Assembly (NCBI RefSeq): GCF_014284255.1
Contig: NZ_JACOFV010000003.1
Span: forward strand, 1 to 64,000
Direction of reading: 5' to 3'
DNA: 64,000 bases
DNA from: Cognatundibacterium jejuense
GTDB lineage: Bacteria; Pseudomonadota; Gammaproteobacteria; Burkholderiales; Burkholderiaceae_D
The notes beneath the pieces are model-generated. The model worked only from the letters and a program-made list of their open reading frames with translations. It was not told the origin of the DNA and ran no database searches. Positions 7,926 to 17,385 of this stretch are shown here, one piece after another; positions within the stretch are counted from its first letter, which is position 1; every line of letters begins with the position of its first letter. A program made the position numbers and the translations under genes.

Positions 7926-8202
7926 AAGACCTCCGAGTTAAGTAGCTCAGGATGGTAATGACAAACCACTTAGTTGTTCAAGGGAAATTGCAATTTCTTT
8001 CAAAACTTTGTAAGGTAAATGTCGTATTTTTCTTCTTAATATAAAGACAAATAGTGTTTTAAATGAATTATTTATTGATAATTAGTTTTTTAAAAGTTAA
8101 TTATTTTGTGTCGCATTTGCATCAATCCTTGCTATCAGAAATTGATTTTTTTGAAGCTTTAACGCGTTAAAAAAGCACCATTGTGTGTTTACGACAAATA
8201 AA
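7926..8202. other. Intergenic region upstream of the glutamate transport genes
   Basis: This AT-rich, gene-free stretch lies between the first binding-protein gene and the gdhA terminator. It must hold the promoter of the leftward transport genes, but I could not pick a convincing -35/-10 pair. AACGCGTTAAAAAA near 8161 contains an AACGCGTT palindrome. Confidence 0.5.
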
Positions 8203-8272
8203 AACGCCCATTAACCTAAGGTACTGGATTCGATTGAGTTCTAACTCAGTTCCAGCTTAGGCGATGGGCGTT
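8203..8272 (-). terminator. Long extended hairpin, gdhA terminator
   Basis: Four successive pairing blocks stack in one 70-nt arm: AACGCCCAT/ATGGGCGTT (outer), CCTAAG/CTTAGG, CTGGA/TCCAG, and TGAGTT/AACTCA (inner, 2-nt loop). On the minus strand the hairpin is followed by TTTATTTG. It starts about 55 nt past the gdhA stop. It is much longer than a usual intrinsic terminator. Confidence 0.75.
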
Positions 8273-8326
8273 GCAGTTACCACATTACATGCAAAAAAAT
8301 TTGCTCGTGTGACTATGCTTTACAGA

Positions 8327-9613
8327 TTATGGATACAGACCACGCACTTCACGGGCTTGCAAGACGCGTGAGCAACCGATGATAAACGCTGCAGTACGCA
8401 GGGATACCTTCTTGTCTTCAGTTACTTGCCATACCGATGTAAATGCTTCTTTCATGATACGGGTCAGACGTTGATTGATTTCGTCTTCAGACCAGAAGTA
8501 GCTGGAGAAATCTTGTACCCATTCAAAGTAAGAAACAGTCACGCCACCAGCATTAGCGATCACGTCTGGCACCACCAACACACCTTTGTCGCGCAGAATG
8601 TCATCCGCTTCTGGTGTCGTTGGGCCGTTTGCGCCCTCCAGAATGATTTTGGCTTTGATCTGATCCGCGTTTTTGGTGGTGATTTGCTGTTCCAGTGCTG
8701 CTGGAATCATAATGTCGCAATTGACTGACCAGAATTCGTGATCCGGCAATACCGCTTCAATACCCTCGAAACCAGCAACGCTACCTTTAGCTGCAACGTG
8801 TTCTAACAGTTTATTCACATCCAGGCCGTTGGAATGGAAAATCGTGCCGCCGTGATCTTGAACAGCAACGATTTTCGCCCCAGCTTCTGCAAACAAACGT
8901 GCTGCGATACCGCCGACGTTACCAAAACCTTGTACAGCGATTTTTGCGCCTGAGATGTTCAAGCCACGTTTAGCTGCGGCTTCAGAGCCTACTACAAATA
9001 CACCGCGCCCAGTTGCTTCACGACGACCTAAACTACCACCGAGAGAAATTGGTTTACCAGTCACAACGCCAGTTGCGGTGCGGCCTTCATTCATGGAATA
9101 GGTATCCATCATCCATGCCATGGTTTGCTCGTTGGTATTGACGTCTGGTGCAGGAATATCTTTGTCTGGTCCGATGATGATACCGATTTCAGACGTATAA
9201 CGACGTGTCATACGCATCAATTCGCCCTTAGACAGGGTTTTAGGATCAACACGGATACCGCCTTTGGCGCCACCGTATGGAACGTTAACCGCGGAGTTCT
9301 TGATCGTCATCCAGGCTGATAAGGCCATCACTTCCGACAAAGTCACGTCTTGGTGGAAACGCACGCCGCCTTTACCTGGACCACGGGAAGTGTTGTGCTG
9401 CACACGATAGCCTTCAAAATGGGCAATCGTGCCGTCATCACGTTCGATAGGCACATCCACCACCAGAATACGTTTTGGGCGCTTCAGCGTTTCTACCCAA
9501 CGCGACAGGTTGCCGAGGTAAGGGGTGACGCGATCAATCTGCTCGAGGTAAACGGACCAAGGACCGGTCTCTGTCGGGGTAAGATAGGACGGGATCTGGT
9601 GTTGGCTGGACAT
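8327..9613 (-). CDS. gdhA: Glutamate dehydrogenase
   Basis: The 428-residue cytoplasmic enzyme interconverts glutamate and 2-oxoglutarate plus ammonium. It shows the Glu/Leu/Phe/Val dehydrogenase active-site block [18 protein letters not shown], the upstream [13 protein letters not shown], the dinucleotide-binding [25 protein letters not shown] and the C-terminal [12 protein letters not shown]. The length fits the shorter (about 420-450 residue) hexameric class. The start at 9613 has AGGAG 7 nt upstream; an upstream TTG-type extension is unlikely. Its position between amino-acid uptake genes and a LysR regulator suggests a glutamate catabolic unit. Cofactor (NAD or NADP) cannot be stated. Confidence 0.95.
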   Translation of the reverse strand: MSSQHQIPSYLTPTETGPWSVYLEQIDRVTPYLGNLSRWVETLKRPKRILVVDVPIERDDGTIAHFEGYRVQHNTSRGPGKGGVRFHQDVTLSEVMALSAWMTIKNSAVNVPYGGAKGGIRVDPKTLSKGELMRMTRRYTSEIGIIIGPDKDIPAPDVNTNEQTMAWMMDTYSMNEGRTATGVVTGKPISLGGSLGRREATGRGVFVVGSEAAAKRGLNISGAKIAVQGFGNVGGIAARLFAEAGAKIVAVQDHGGTIFHSNGLDVNKLLEHVAAKGSVAGFEGIEAVLPDHEFWSVNCDIMIPAALEQQITTKNADQIKAKIILEGANGPTTPEADDILRDKGVLVVPDVIANAGGVTVSYFEWVQDFSSYFWSEDEINQRLTRIMKEAFTSVWQVTEDKKVSLRTAAFIIGCSRVLQAREVRGLYP

Positions 9614-9739
9614 GGTATCTCCTGATGATGTAAACAGAAAAGACAAAAAATGGCTTCTTTTGGTGCGTTATTTTTAAATTCGCACTAAAAAGGTGAGGCA
9701 TAGTAGTCGTTCTGGTCATTGTTCAGCCAATGCTTTGTT

Positions 9740-9766
9740 TGCATTAATCTATGCAGGAATTGCATA
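9740..9766. promoter_or_regulatory. Candidate LysR-type operator upstream of gdhA
   Basis: Three TGCAT/ATGCA half-sites occur in 27 bp: TGCAT at 9740, ATGCA at 9751 and TGCAT at 9761. TATGCA-GGAAT-TGCATA (9750-9766) is a perfect 6-bp inverted repeat with a 5-bp spacer and contains a T-N11-A core. It lies about 130 bp before gdhA and about 105 bp after the LysR gene. Binding by that regulator is an inference. Confidence 0.4.
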
Positions 9767-9841
9767 ACTATGAAAGTGGACCGACGACAAGGTACATCAT
9801 GGGGGGCAAGCCGCCTGAGCCGTGTAATTCGCCATCACTAT

Positions 9842-9862
9842 GCGGGTTGCATCCAGCACTAC
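9842..9862 (-). repeat. Dispersed intergenic repeat, copy near the LysR gene
   Basis: On the minus strand the segment reads GTAGTGCTGGATGCAACCC, matching GTAGGGCGGATGCAACCC at 56597-56614 apart from a few bases. It lies directly after the LysR stop codon. The surrounding GC-rich bases (9793-9835) may be further parts of the same element. Confidence 0.5.
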
Positions 9863-9870
9863 CCAAAGTA

Positions 9871-10833
9871 CTAAACTCGCTTCGCTGCCCTGTGCGCTTT
9901 TTTATTTTCTGCGGTCTGAAGCTGTTCCAGATAATCCCATAATCGTGAGACGATCATTTTGCCGGGTCTTTGTAATGATGGGCGTTCGCGATAGAGGCGA
10001 ATTTCCATGTTGACTTCCCATGCGCCGGTGCCGTCGTCGGCACGTGCGAGTTGTTTTTGTTTGATCTCACGAGTGACGGCGGATTCTGGCAAAAAGGCGA
10101 TACCGCGGCCTTCGAGTGCCATCATTTTTAAGCCTTCTGCCATATCGGTTTCGTAACATTTTTCCAGATGCAAAGGCGTGCGGGTGTCGTTTAGAATCAG
10201 ATCCACCATGCGTCCCAGATAGGCATTGTTTGCATAGGCTAAAAACGGTATCGGTTCGTTTTCATTACCGGGCAAAAGTAACTCTGGATTGCCTTGTTTG
10301 TCGCAGCGGGTGTAGGCGCGTAATGCTTCATGACCCATGCTGATCATGTCGTACTGACTTGCGTCGAGCAGTAAAGGCTGGCGCGGGTGGTGGTAGCACA
10401 ATAAGAGATCGCAACCACCTTCGACCAAGGTCATGACCGCATCATGTACATTCAAAGCCAGCAAGCGGCTATGGATTTCTCCAAACGTTGCTTCCAGGCC
10501 CGTCAGCCAACGCGGCACATACGTGAGCGATAGTGTATGCGGAACCGCAAAATCGATCGTGGTCTGGGTAGTGGTGCGCTTACCACGCAACAAAGCGCGG
10601 GCGTTATTGATTTGCCCCAACATCGCAATCGCTTGTTCGTAAAACACTTCACCTGCATGGGTTAAACGGGTCGGATATGATGTGCGGTCAATCAGATCAC
10701 TGCCTAACCAAGCTTCTAACGATTGGATACGACGAGAAAAAGCCGGCTGCGTTACGTGCCGTAATTCTGCCGAACGGCTAAAGCTATTGGTTTCTGCGAG
10801 TGAGACAAAATCTTCTAACCACTTGGTTTCCAT
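9871..10833 (-). CDS. LysR-family transcriptional regulator (HypT/QseD-like)
   Basis: The 320-residue DNA-binding regulator starts METKWLEDFVSLAETNSFSRSAELRHVTQ, with the winged helix-turn-helix in residues 1-60 (SFSRSAELRHVTQPAFSRRIQSLEAWLG). The ETKWL-DF and later AYLGRMVDLIL and GIAFLP segments resemble the HypT/YjiE/QseD subgroup. The C-terminal part is a periplasmic-binding-like effector domain. The ATG directly abuts the stop of the upstream ABC exporter gene (TAA then ATG), so translation is probably coupled. gdhA follows 257 nt downstream and may be a target. The ligand is unknown. Confidence 0.87.
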   Translation of the reverse strand: METKWLEDFVSLAETNSFSRSAELRHVTQPAFSRRIQSLEAWLGSDLIDRTSYPTRLTHAGEVFYEQAIAMLGQINNARALLRGKRTTTQTTIDFAVPHTLSLTYVPRWLTGLEATFGEIHSRLLALNVHDAVMTLVEGGCDLLLCYHHPRQPLLLDASQYDMISMGHEALRAYTRCDKQGNPELLLPGNENEPIPFLAYANNAYLGRMVDLILNDTRTPLHLEKCYETDMAEGLKMMALEGRGIAFLPESAVTREIKQKQLARADDGTGAWEVNMEIRLYRERPSLQRPGKMIVSRLWDYLEQLQTAENKKAHRAAKRV

Positions 10834-12708
10834 TTACACCCCTGCTACTTGTAATTGCTCGTCTTCAGTATTGCCGTCATTGTCAGTAATGCCGGTTTGT
10901 TGACGTTCCCACATTTGTGCGTAAGCGCCCTGTAAATTTAACAGTTCCTGATGTGTGCCGCGTTCAATAATCCTGCCATTGTCCATGACCAAAATTTGAT
11001 GTGCATCGACGATGGTCGACAAGCGATGCGCAATCACCAGGCTGGTGCGGCTGCGAGCAATTTCTTTTAACTGCGTTTGTATCATTTGTTCAGAGCGCGA
11101 ATCGAGTGCCGAGGTCGCTTCGTCAAAAATGAGGATAGCTGGATTCTTCAGTAACGTACGCGCAATAGCCACACGTTGCTTTTCACCGCCAGATAATTTT
11201 AAGCCGCGCTCACCCACCATCGATTGATAACCGTCGGGTAGTGATTCGATAAATTCATGGATATACGCCGCCTTGGCAACGGCGACGATTTCTTCTTTCG
11301 TTGCGCCAGGTTTGCCGTAGCCGATATTGTATTCAATCGTGTCGTTAAACAGCACCGTATCTTGCGGTACGATACCGATCGCAGCGCGTACTGATGCTTG
11401 TGTTACCTGACGTAAATCCTGCCCATCGATGCTGATGGTGCCGGCTTGGATATCATAAAAACGGAACAGCAAACGGGACAAGGTTGATTTGCCTGAACCA
11501 CTATGACCAACCACTGCCGTGGTAGTGCCGGCGGCAATTTTAAAGTCGACATCAAACAAAATCTGACGCTTGCTTTCGTAGCTGAAATCGACGTGATTGA
11601 AGACAATTTCGCCACCCTGTTGATGTTTGATCATCAATGGTTTGGCACTAACTGGATCTGCGATTTCCTGATTCTGATCAAGTAAGGAAAACAGTTTTTC
11701 CATGTCCGCCAGACTTTGTTTGATTTCGCGATAGAGCACGCCGAGAAAATTCAAAGGCATATACAATTGCAGCATGAAGGAATTGACCAACACCAGATCA
11801 CCGATGCTCATATTTCCGTCTATGACACCTTGTGTTGCACGCCATAAAATCAAGGTCACGGCGGTGGCAATGATCATCGATTGGCCGGTATTTAATAAAG
11901 ACAAACTGCTCTGTGATTTGACTGCCGCTGTTTCGTAATTTTTTAAACCCTGATCATAGCGTTGTGCTTCGTATTCTTCGTTACCGAAATACTTCACGGT
12001 TTCGTAGTTCAATAAAGAATCGATGGCTTTGGTACTGGCTTTAGAGTCGAGGTCATTCATGGTGCGACGGAAATGCGTACGCCATTCTGTGACTGAAATC
12101 GTAAACACGATATAGGTCGTGAGCGCGACAAACGTGATGATACTAAACCACTTATCGTAATGCGTACTCAGATAAATTAATACCAGCGTGATTTCTAACA
12201 AGGTCGGAAAAATACTGAACAGTGCATAAGCAACCAATGAAGAAACGGCACGCGTTCCGCGTTCGATATCCCGCGTCACACCACCAGTTTGGCGGTTCAG
12301 ATGAAAACGCAAAGACAACGCATGGAGATGGCGAAATACCTTGAGCGCAATGTTGCGAACCGCTCTTTGCGTCACTTTTGCAAATACAAACTCGCGTAGC
12401 TCGGTAAAGACGGTCGTCGATAAGCGTAAAGCGCCGTAAGCAATGATTAAGCTAATCGGTAACACGACCATCGCGGCCGGATGCGTCGGTGTAATGGTCA
12501 TACTGTCCACTAAGCGCTTTAACACCAAAGGCACGCCTACCGTAGCTAATTTTGCGCCGACCAACATACTCAAAGCGAGCAGGACGCGTAGCTTATACGC
12601 CCACAAATACGGTAACAGCGTCTTGATGGTTGCCCAATCACTACGTTGACGATTTACAGGTGCAGCGGGTGGCACGCTGTTGCCGGTGTTTTCTCTGCGA
12701 TTGCGCAT
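10834..12708 (-). CDS. Atm1/HMT1-type ABC exporter (fused membrane and ATPase domains)
   Basis: This 624-residue half-transporter has an N-terminal membrane domain (about residues 40-330, several helices) and a C-terminal ATPase with Walker A GHSGSGKST, Q-loop VPQDTVLFNDTIEYNIGYG, signature LSGGEKQRVAIART, Walker B ILIFDEATSALD and H-loop IAHRL. The NIGYGKPGATKEEI segment and VKYFGNEEYEAQRYD in the membrane domain are typical of the Atm1/HMT1 group, which exports glutathione- or persulfide-linked compounds. It works as a homodimer in the inner membrane. It is directly followed by the LysR gene with no gap. Substrate assignment rests on family resemblance only. Confidence 0.9.
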   Translation of the reverse strand: MRNRRENTGNSVPPAAPVNRQRSDWATIKTLLPYLWAYKLRVLLALSMLVGAKLATVGVPLVLKRLVDSMTITPTHPAAMVVLPISLIIAYGALRLSTTVFTELREFVFAKVTQRAVRNIALKVFRHLHALSLRFHLNRQTGGVTRDIERGTRAVSSLVAYALFSIFPTLLEITLVLIYLSTHYDKWFSIITFVALTTYIVFTISVTEWRTHFRRTMNDLDSKASTKAIDSLLNYETVKYFGNEEYEAQRYDQGLKNYETAAVKSQSSLSLLNTGQSMIIATAVTLILWRATQGVIDGNMSIGDLVLVNSFMLQLYMPLNFLGVLYREIKQSLADMEKLFSLLDQNQEIADPVSAKPLMIKHQQGGEIVFNHVDFSYESKRQILFDVDFKIAAGTTTAVVGHSGSGKSTLSRLLFRFYDIQAGTISIDGQDLRQVTQASVRAAIGIVPQDTVLFNDTIEYNIGYGKPGATKEEIVAVAKAAYIHEFIESLPDGYQSMVGERGLKLSGGEKQRVAIARTLLKNPAILIFDEATSALDSRSEQMIQTQLKEIARSRTSLVIAHRLSTIVDAHQILVMDNGRIIERGTHQELLNLQGAYAQMWERQQTGITDNDGNTEDEQLQVAGV

Positions 12709-12995
12709 CGTAAGAGTCTTTTCTAGAAGTAGTTTATGATGTCAGCCCTGCTGGCAAAAGCTGGCGTACGTGTTCCGGGTAATTTCAGGTCAAAAGCAAT
12801 GCGGTGAAAGCCTTGCTACAGGACGATCTTTACTTTGTTGATTTGCGAGCTAAGCTTGAATTTAAGCTTGGACTTACGCTTCAGATTGTAACCGTTAGCA
12901 GCGTCTGATGTGTACTGTCTGCGCGGTCAGCCTCTCAGGAATAGTTTTTGCATTGATGTTGCACCCAATTCAAATGATTTAGTTTTAGAAAGATA

Positions 12996-13427
12996 ATGAT
13001 GACAAACCATACCCAAACCACGCTTCCTCCACACATGCCTACTTTGCGTGTGATGCCTATGCCTTCCGATGCCAATGTGCATGGTGACGTGTTCGGTGGC
13101 TGGATTATGGCGCAGGTGGATATTGCGGGCGCGATTCCGGCTGCCCGACGCGCCAATGGCCGTGTGGCGACCATTGCGGTGAATTCATTTTTGTTTAAAC
13201 AGCCGGTATTTGTTGGTGATTTGTTATCGTTTTACGCAGACGTGGTCAAAGTCGGCAATACCTCGATCACGATTGCAGTCGAAGTCTATGCGGAGCGAAA
13301 CCGGTTGCAAGCTGATACCGTGAAGGTGACTGAAGCAACCTTGACCTATGTAGCAACCGGTGAAGATCGTAAGCCACGCCAGATTCCGCCTTTAGAAGCA
13401 ATTGAGGCATTTTCCGCTGGCAAATAA
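12996..13427 (+). CDS. yciA: Acyl-CoA thioesterase, YciA family
   Basis: The 143-residue hotdog-fold enzyme hydrolyses acyl-CoA to free acid and CoA. The family block ANVHGDVFGGWIMAQVDIAGAIPAARRANGRVATIAVNSFLFKQPV contains the catalytic Asp of the D-x-FGGW region, and GNTSITIAVEVYAER follows. Length is normal for YciA (about 130-140). Two consecutive ATGs at 12996 and 12999 are possible; an AGAAAGA tract serves as a modest ribosome site. The next gene starts 1 nt after its stop, so the two are coupled. Confidence 0.9.
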   Translation: MMTNHTQTTLPPHMPTLRVMPMPSDANVHGDVFGGWIMAQVDIAGAIPAARRANGRVATIAVNSFLFKQPVFVGDLLSFYADVVKVGNTSITIAVEVYAERNRLQADTVKVTEATLTYVATGEDRKPRQIPPLEAIEAFSAGK

Positions 13428-13428
13428 A

Positions 13429-15024
13429 ATGTGGTCGCGGCGTCAATTTTTGCAGCGGTCTTTACAACTTGGTTCGCTGGCAGCACTGGCACAGGCGTTT
13501 CCAGGCTATGCCGCTGAGAAAATATCCGGTGGTACGCCATCCTACCCATTTACTTTGGGTGTGGCATCTGGTTCGCCGCGACATGACAGTGTGGTGTTGT
13601 GGACCCGGCTGTTGCCTGGACCTTTGAATTCATTACTGTTGCCACCAGTGGCGTATAAAGTGCGTTGGGAAATCGCAGAGGACGAAGCATTTAAGCGCAT
13701 TGTCGATAAAGGCGAAGCGATTGCTTTGCCCGAGCTGGCGCATAGTGTGCATGTGGATGTGACTGCGTTGCGTCCGGATCGCTGGTATTGGTATCGATTT
13801 ATGGTGGGTGATGCAGTTAGTCCCTATGGTCGTACCCGCACCGCACCGGCAGTTGATGCCCAAGGGAGCAGCTTAAAACTGGCTGTTGCATCGTGTCAGC
13901 ATTGGGAGTTTGGCGAATATGCAGCACACCATCATATAGCGCGGTCAGCACCGGATTTGGTGGCTTTTCTCGGTGACTACATTTATGAATGGGGACCTTA
14001 CGATACCAAGCACCCACTAAAACCGCGACGCCGGGATATAGAGAGTTTCAGCTTAGCAGAATACCGTTCCCGTTATGCTCAATATAAAACCGATCCCTTA
14101 CTACAAGAGGCACATCATGCCGCGCCTTGGATTGTGACCTGGGATGATCATGAAGTCAGTAATGATTACGGCAATGACAGAGACGAGCGATTAGACCTGA
14201 ATTTCTTGCAACGACGCGCTGCTGCTTATCAGGCATTTTATGAACATATGCCTGTGCGCCTGCAACAGCCGACCACCACTTCTGAACAATTTTCCCATAT
14301 GCGGATTTATGATCGCTATGACTGGGGACGGTTAGCTCGTTTTCATGTGGTCGATGACAGGCAGTACCGGTCTTATCAACCGTGCGTCAAAGCGGGGCAG
14401 GGTGGTTCCAGTATCGTTAGCCGTGCTGAATGTAGTGATTTGCGTGATTCTACCCGCACATTGCTTGGCACTGAACAAGAGCAATGGCTCGCGCGTGGTT
14501 TTGCCAGTTCCCAAGCGAAATGGAATATTCTGACGCAACAAACCTTGATGGCACAATGTGATGTAGGTGCTGATTTTCATACGCCAGAAGCAAAATTCTG
14601 GACTGACGGTTGGGATGGTTGCCCCGCCGGACGTCAACGATTATTGGAAGATATTCAAAAGCATCAGCCCGCCAATCCTGTCGTCATTTCAGGTGATGTA
14701 CATACGTTTTATGCGGCAAATCTGAAGCGCGATTTTGATGCAAAAGCATCGGCGAGTAATCCGGTTATTGCTACTGAATTTTGCGGCACGTCGATTACGT
14801 CCAATTCACGCCCGCAAGAAAGTACCGAGCAAATTTTGGCTCGAAACCGTCACATCAAATATGGCCGTAGTGATAAACGCGGTTATATATTGATGGAAAT
14901 TACAGAGAAAAAAATGCTGACCCAGTTTGTGGCGCTGGACGATGTCTTGAGGGCGGATTCGGGGATCAGTACGTTGCAGACTTTTGTGGTGGAAGATGGA
15001 AAAACTGGTGTAGTCACAGCCTGA
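13429..15024 (+). CDS. phoD: PhoD-type alkaline phosphatase/phosphodiesterase, Tat-exported
   Basis: The 531-residue secreted enzyme belongs to the PhoD metallophosphoesterase family, which releases phosphate from mono- and diesters and depends on Ca and Fe. The N-terminus MWSRRQFLQRSLQLGSLAAL carries the twin-arginine motif SRRQFLQ. An Ig-like domain with FTLGVASGSPRHDSVVLWTRL precedes the catalytic part, which shows SCQHWEFGEY, FLGDYIYEWG, TWDDHEVSNDYG and VVISGDVHTFYAA. The start at 13429 is the only ATG next to the Tat motif and is 1 nt after the thioesterase stop; TTG at 13402 is less likely. It is probably phosphate-regulated by analogy, but no Pho box was identified. Confidence 0.92.
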   Translation: MWSRRQFLQRSLQLGSLAALAQAFPGYAAEKISGGTPSYPFTLGVASGSPRHDSVVLWTRLLPGPLNSLLLPPVAYKVRWEIAEDEAFKRIVDKGEAIALPELAHSVHVDVTALRPDRWYWYRFMVGDAVSPYGRTRTAPAVDAQGSSLKLAVASCQHWEFGEYAAHHHIARSAPDLVAFLGDYIYEWGPYDTKHPLKPRRRDIESFSLAEYRSRYAQYKTDPLLQEAHHAAPWIVTWDDHEVSNDYGNDRDERLDLNFLQRRAAAYQAFYEHMPVRLQQPTTTSEQFSHMRIYDRYDWGRLARFHVVDDRQYRSYQPCVKAGQGGSSIVSRAECSDLRDSTRTLLGTEQEQWLARGFASSQAKWNILTQQTLMAQCDVGADFHTPEAKFWTDGWDGCPAGRQRLLEDIQKHQPANPVVISGDVHTFYAANLKRDFDAKASASNPVIATEFCGTSITSNSRPQESTEQILARNRHIKYGRSDKRGYILMEITEKKMLTQFVALDDVLRADSGISTLQTFVVEDGKTGVVTA

Positions 15025-15075
15025 TATTTTACTGACTAGTTTTTTATTATAAACGCTAATTTCATTGATTATTGA

Positions 15076-15088
15076 GCGGATGCAACCC
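15076..15088 (+). repeat. Fragment of the dispersed intergenic repeat
   Basis: GCGGATGCAACCC is identical to 56602-56614, in the left arm of the palindromic element there. Only this short core is recognisable, so this copy is decayed or coincidental. Confidence 0.3.
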
Positions 15089-15132
15089 CTCATATCGATG
15101 CAACAACCTATCAGTGCAGCTAGCACCCGAAC

Positions 15133-15173
15133 AAAATAAAATGGAAGGCGCGTTGCCTTCCATTTTATTTTTT
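15133..15173. terminator. Shared bidirectional terminator of phoD and fadD
   Basis: A perfect 17-bp stem (arms 15133-15149 and 15155-15171) with a 5-nt loop GCGTT has an A-run on the left and a T-run on the right. It serves both convergent genes; the fadD stop codon starts at 15172-15174, at the edge of the stem. Confidence 0.9.
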
Positions 15174-16851
15174 AAGCTGCTTTTTTCTCGTCACGTAATT
15201 CACGGCGCAGAATTTTACCGACGTTGGTTTTCGGTAACTCCATGCGGAATTCAATGTACTTCGGTTTTTTGTAGGCGGTGAATTGCTCTTTGCAATAATC
15301 CATGAGTTGATCAACGGTCAGATTAGGATCTTTGCGTACCACAAACAATTTCACGGCTTCACCAGAATTAGCATCTGGCACACCGATACAGGCGCATTCG
15401 AGTACGCCTGGATGCAGCGCGACTACGCCTTCGATCTCATTTGGATAGACATTAAAGCCAGACACCAGAATCATATCTTTTTTGCGGTCAACAATCGTCG
15501 TGTAACCGCGGAAATCCATAATCCCGACGTCACCAGTTTTGAAGAAGCCATCAGCTGTCATCACCTTGGCTGTTTCATCCGGACGGTTCCAGTAGCCGAC
15601 CATGACTTGTGGACCACGAATTGCGATTTCACCTGGATGCCCCAGTGGAACTGGATTACCATCATCATCAAGGATCAGAATTTCTGTCGAAGGAATCGGC
15701 ATGCCTATGGTGCCGGAAAACTCTTTGGTGTTCGCCAGATTTGCCGTTGCTACTGGTGAAGTTTCAGATAAACCATAACCCTCTGCAATCGCACAACCGG
15801 TGACATGGAGCCACTTGTCGGCTACTGCTTTTTGTACTGCCATACCACCGCCACTACAAATTTCCAAGCCAGAAAAATCGAGCTTAGCAAAGTCAGGATT
15901 GTTCAACAGACCGTTATACAAAGTATTCACGGCAGGGAAAATATTGATTTTGTAATTCTGCAATTCTTTAACAAAACCCGGAATGTCACGAGGATTTGGA
16001 ATCAACAAATTCATCGCACCAATGCGGGTTCCAAGCAAGCTGCATACTGTCAACGCAAAAATATGGTAAAGCGGCAACGCGCAAACGATCACTTTGGATT
16101 CGTGTTCATGCCCCGCCATACCAGGTGACAACCATGCGTCGTTTTGCAAAACGTTAGCAACAACATTGCGATGTGTCAGTGTCGCCCCTTTTGAAACACC
16201 AGTCGTGCCACCGGTGTATTGCAGAAAAGCTACATCCGTGTGCAAAATCTCTACAGGTTTAAAACTCAATTGACGGGCATCCGACAGCATTTTGTTGAAG
16301 CGAATCGCGGTCGGCAGCTTAAATGCCGGCACCATTTTTTTAACATTGCGAACAACAAAATTAACTAAGGTGCCTTTGAAACCGCCTAACATATCGCCCA
16401 TACTCGCTAGGACAACATGCTTGACGTCGGTTTTGGCAATCACATGTTCCAGTGTGGTCGCAAAATTTTCGAGGATAAAAATCGCTTCGGCGCCGGAATC
16501 TTTTAGCTGATGCTCTAATTCGCGCGGAGTGTACAGTGGGTTCACGTTCACTACAGCATAGCCAGCACGTAAAATCGCCGCCATCACTACTGGATACTGC
16601 AGCACGTTAGGCATCATGATGGCAACACGGGCACCTTTTTTGAGGCCGCGCTGTTGCAACCAGGCTGCTACCTGACGCGACATCGTATCGAGTTCGCCAT
16701 ACGTCAATAATTTCCCCATACAAGCATAGGCATTACGTGCGGCAAATTTTTTAAATGCTTCTTCTAACAACTGCACCAACGATTGATACTGCGTGACATC
16801 AATTTCTGCAGGCATCCCTTGCGGGTAGGATTTAAGCCAAAACTTATCCAT
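15172..16851 (-). CDS. fadD: Long-chain fatty acid-CoA ligase
   Basis: The 559-residue enzyme activates fatty acids to acyl-CoA with ATP at the inner membrane. It begins MDKFWLKSYPQGMPAEID, as in FadD of Proteobacteria. The AMP-binding signature is LQYTGGTTGVSKGATLTHRN, followed by GYGLSETSPVA, the GDVGIMDFRGYTTIVDRKKDMILVSGFNVYPNEIE linker and the C-terminal PKTNVGKILRRELR lysine motif. Length matches E. coli FadD (561). It is monocistronic and convergent with phoD. An AT-rich 530-bp region without recognised genes lies upstream. Confidence 0.95.
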   Translation of the reverse strand: MDKFWLKSYPQGMPAEIDVTQYQSLVQLLEEAFKKFAARNAYACMGKLLTYGELDTMSRQVAAWLQQRGLKKGARVAIMMPNVLQYPVVMAAILRAGYAVVNVNPLYTPRELEHQLKDSGAEAIFILENFATTLEHVIAKTDVKHVVLASMGDMLGGFKGTLVNFVVRNVKKMVPAFKLPTAIRFNKMLSDARQLSFKPVEILHTDVAFLQYTGGTTGVSKGATLTHRNVVANVLQNDAWLSPGMAGHEHESKVIVCALPLYHIFALTVCSLLGTRIGAMNLLIPNPRDIPGFVKELQNYKINIFPAVNTLYNGLLNNPDFAKLDFSGLEICSGGGMAVQKAVADKWLHVTGCAIAEGYGLSETSPVATANLANTKEFSGTIGMPIPSTEILILDDDGNPVPLGHPGEIAIRGPQVMVGYWNRPDETAKVMTADGFFKTGDVGIMDFRGYTTIVDRKKDMILVSGFNVYPNEIEGVVALHPGVLECACIGVPDANSGEAVKLFVVRKDPNLTVDQLMDYCKEQFTAYKKPKYIEFRMELPKTNVGKILRRELRDEKKAA

Positions 16852-17385
16852 AAATTTCCTCGTCTCTGTTCGTTATTGTGTTTGTAATATTCGCTATTTT
16901 TACCTGATTTGAAAACTAAAAAAAAGCATGATCGTTCTTTTTAATGATGGCAGTATTCCAACGCTTGATGCTATCGCCTAAATCTCGTCAAGGCAAGCAA
17001 TTTGAGCGCAAATCGAGGGTGTCTTCAGGCCTAAGGTGCAGTTTGTTAAATTAAAGAACCTGAAGTGCTATTTACAGGATGTTTCTGAGGCAAGATTTGC
17101 AGGGAATGCAGTTATACTATCCATCGCATCCAAATTATGCTGTTTTTGGATCCTTAAATTTCTTCTTCAAATGATGGCCTTCATGGATCATCTGCGAATT
17201 GAGAGAAATGGTATAAGTATAAACATTAAAAAATATAACATTAAAAAAGTGATTTTATATTTACTTGCACTCACTTTTCCTCAAAAAATTAGTAAAAATT
17301 TTCGATTAAAGCTTTGGTGATTTTTGATTCTTAGAACATCAATTTTTCGTGGTTTTCATTTTTTTTTAGAACTGTTTACCCCATT
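16852..17385. other. 534-bp gene-free AT-rich region upstream of fadD
   Basis: No recognised gene, RNA or terminator was found. A 94-codon open frame (17036-17320) starting MQFVKLKNLKCYLQDV exists but has no ribosome site and becomes lysine/isoleucine-rich, as random AT-rich frames do. From about 17200 the region is markedly AT-rich compared with its surroundings. It should contain the fadD promoter. Confidence 0.5.

Noticed and set aside
17036-17320. 94-codon frame in the gene-free region before fadD
   Set aside because: No Shine-Dalgarno, composition typical of AT-rich noise and no recognised motif.
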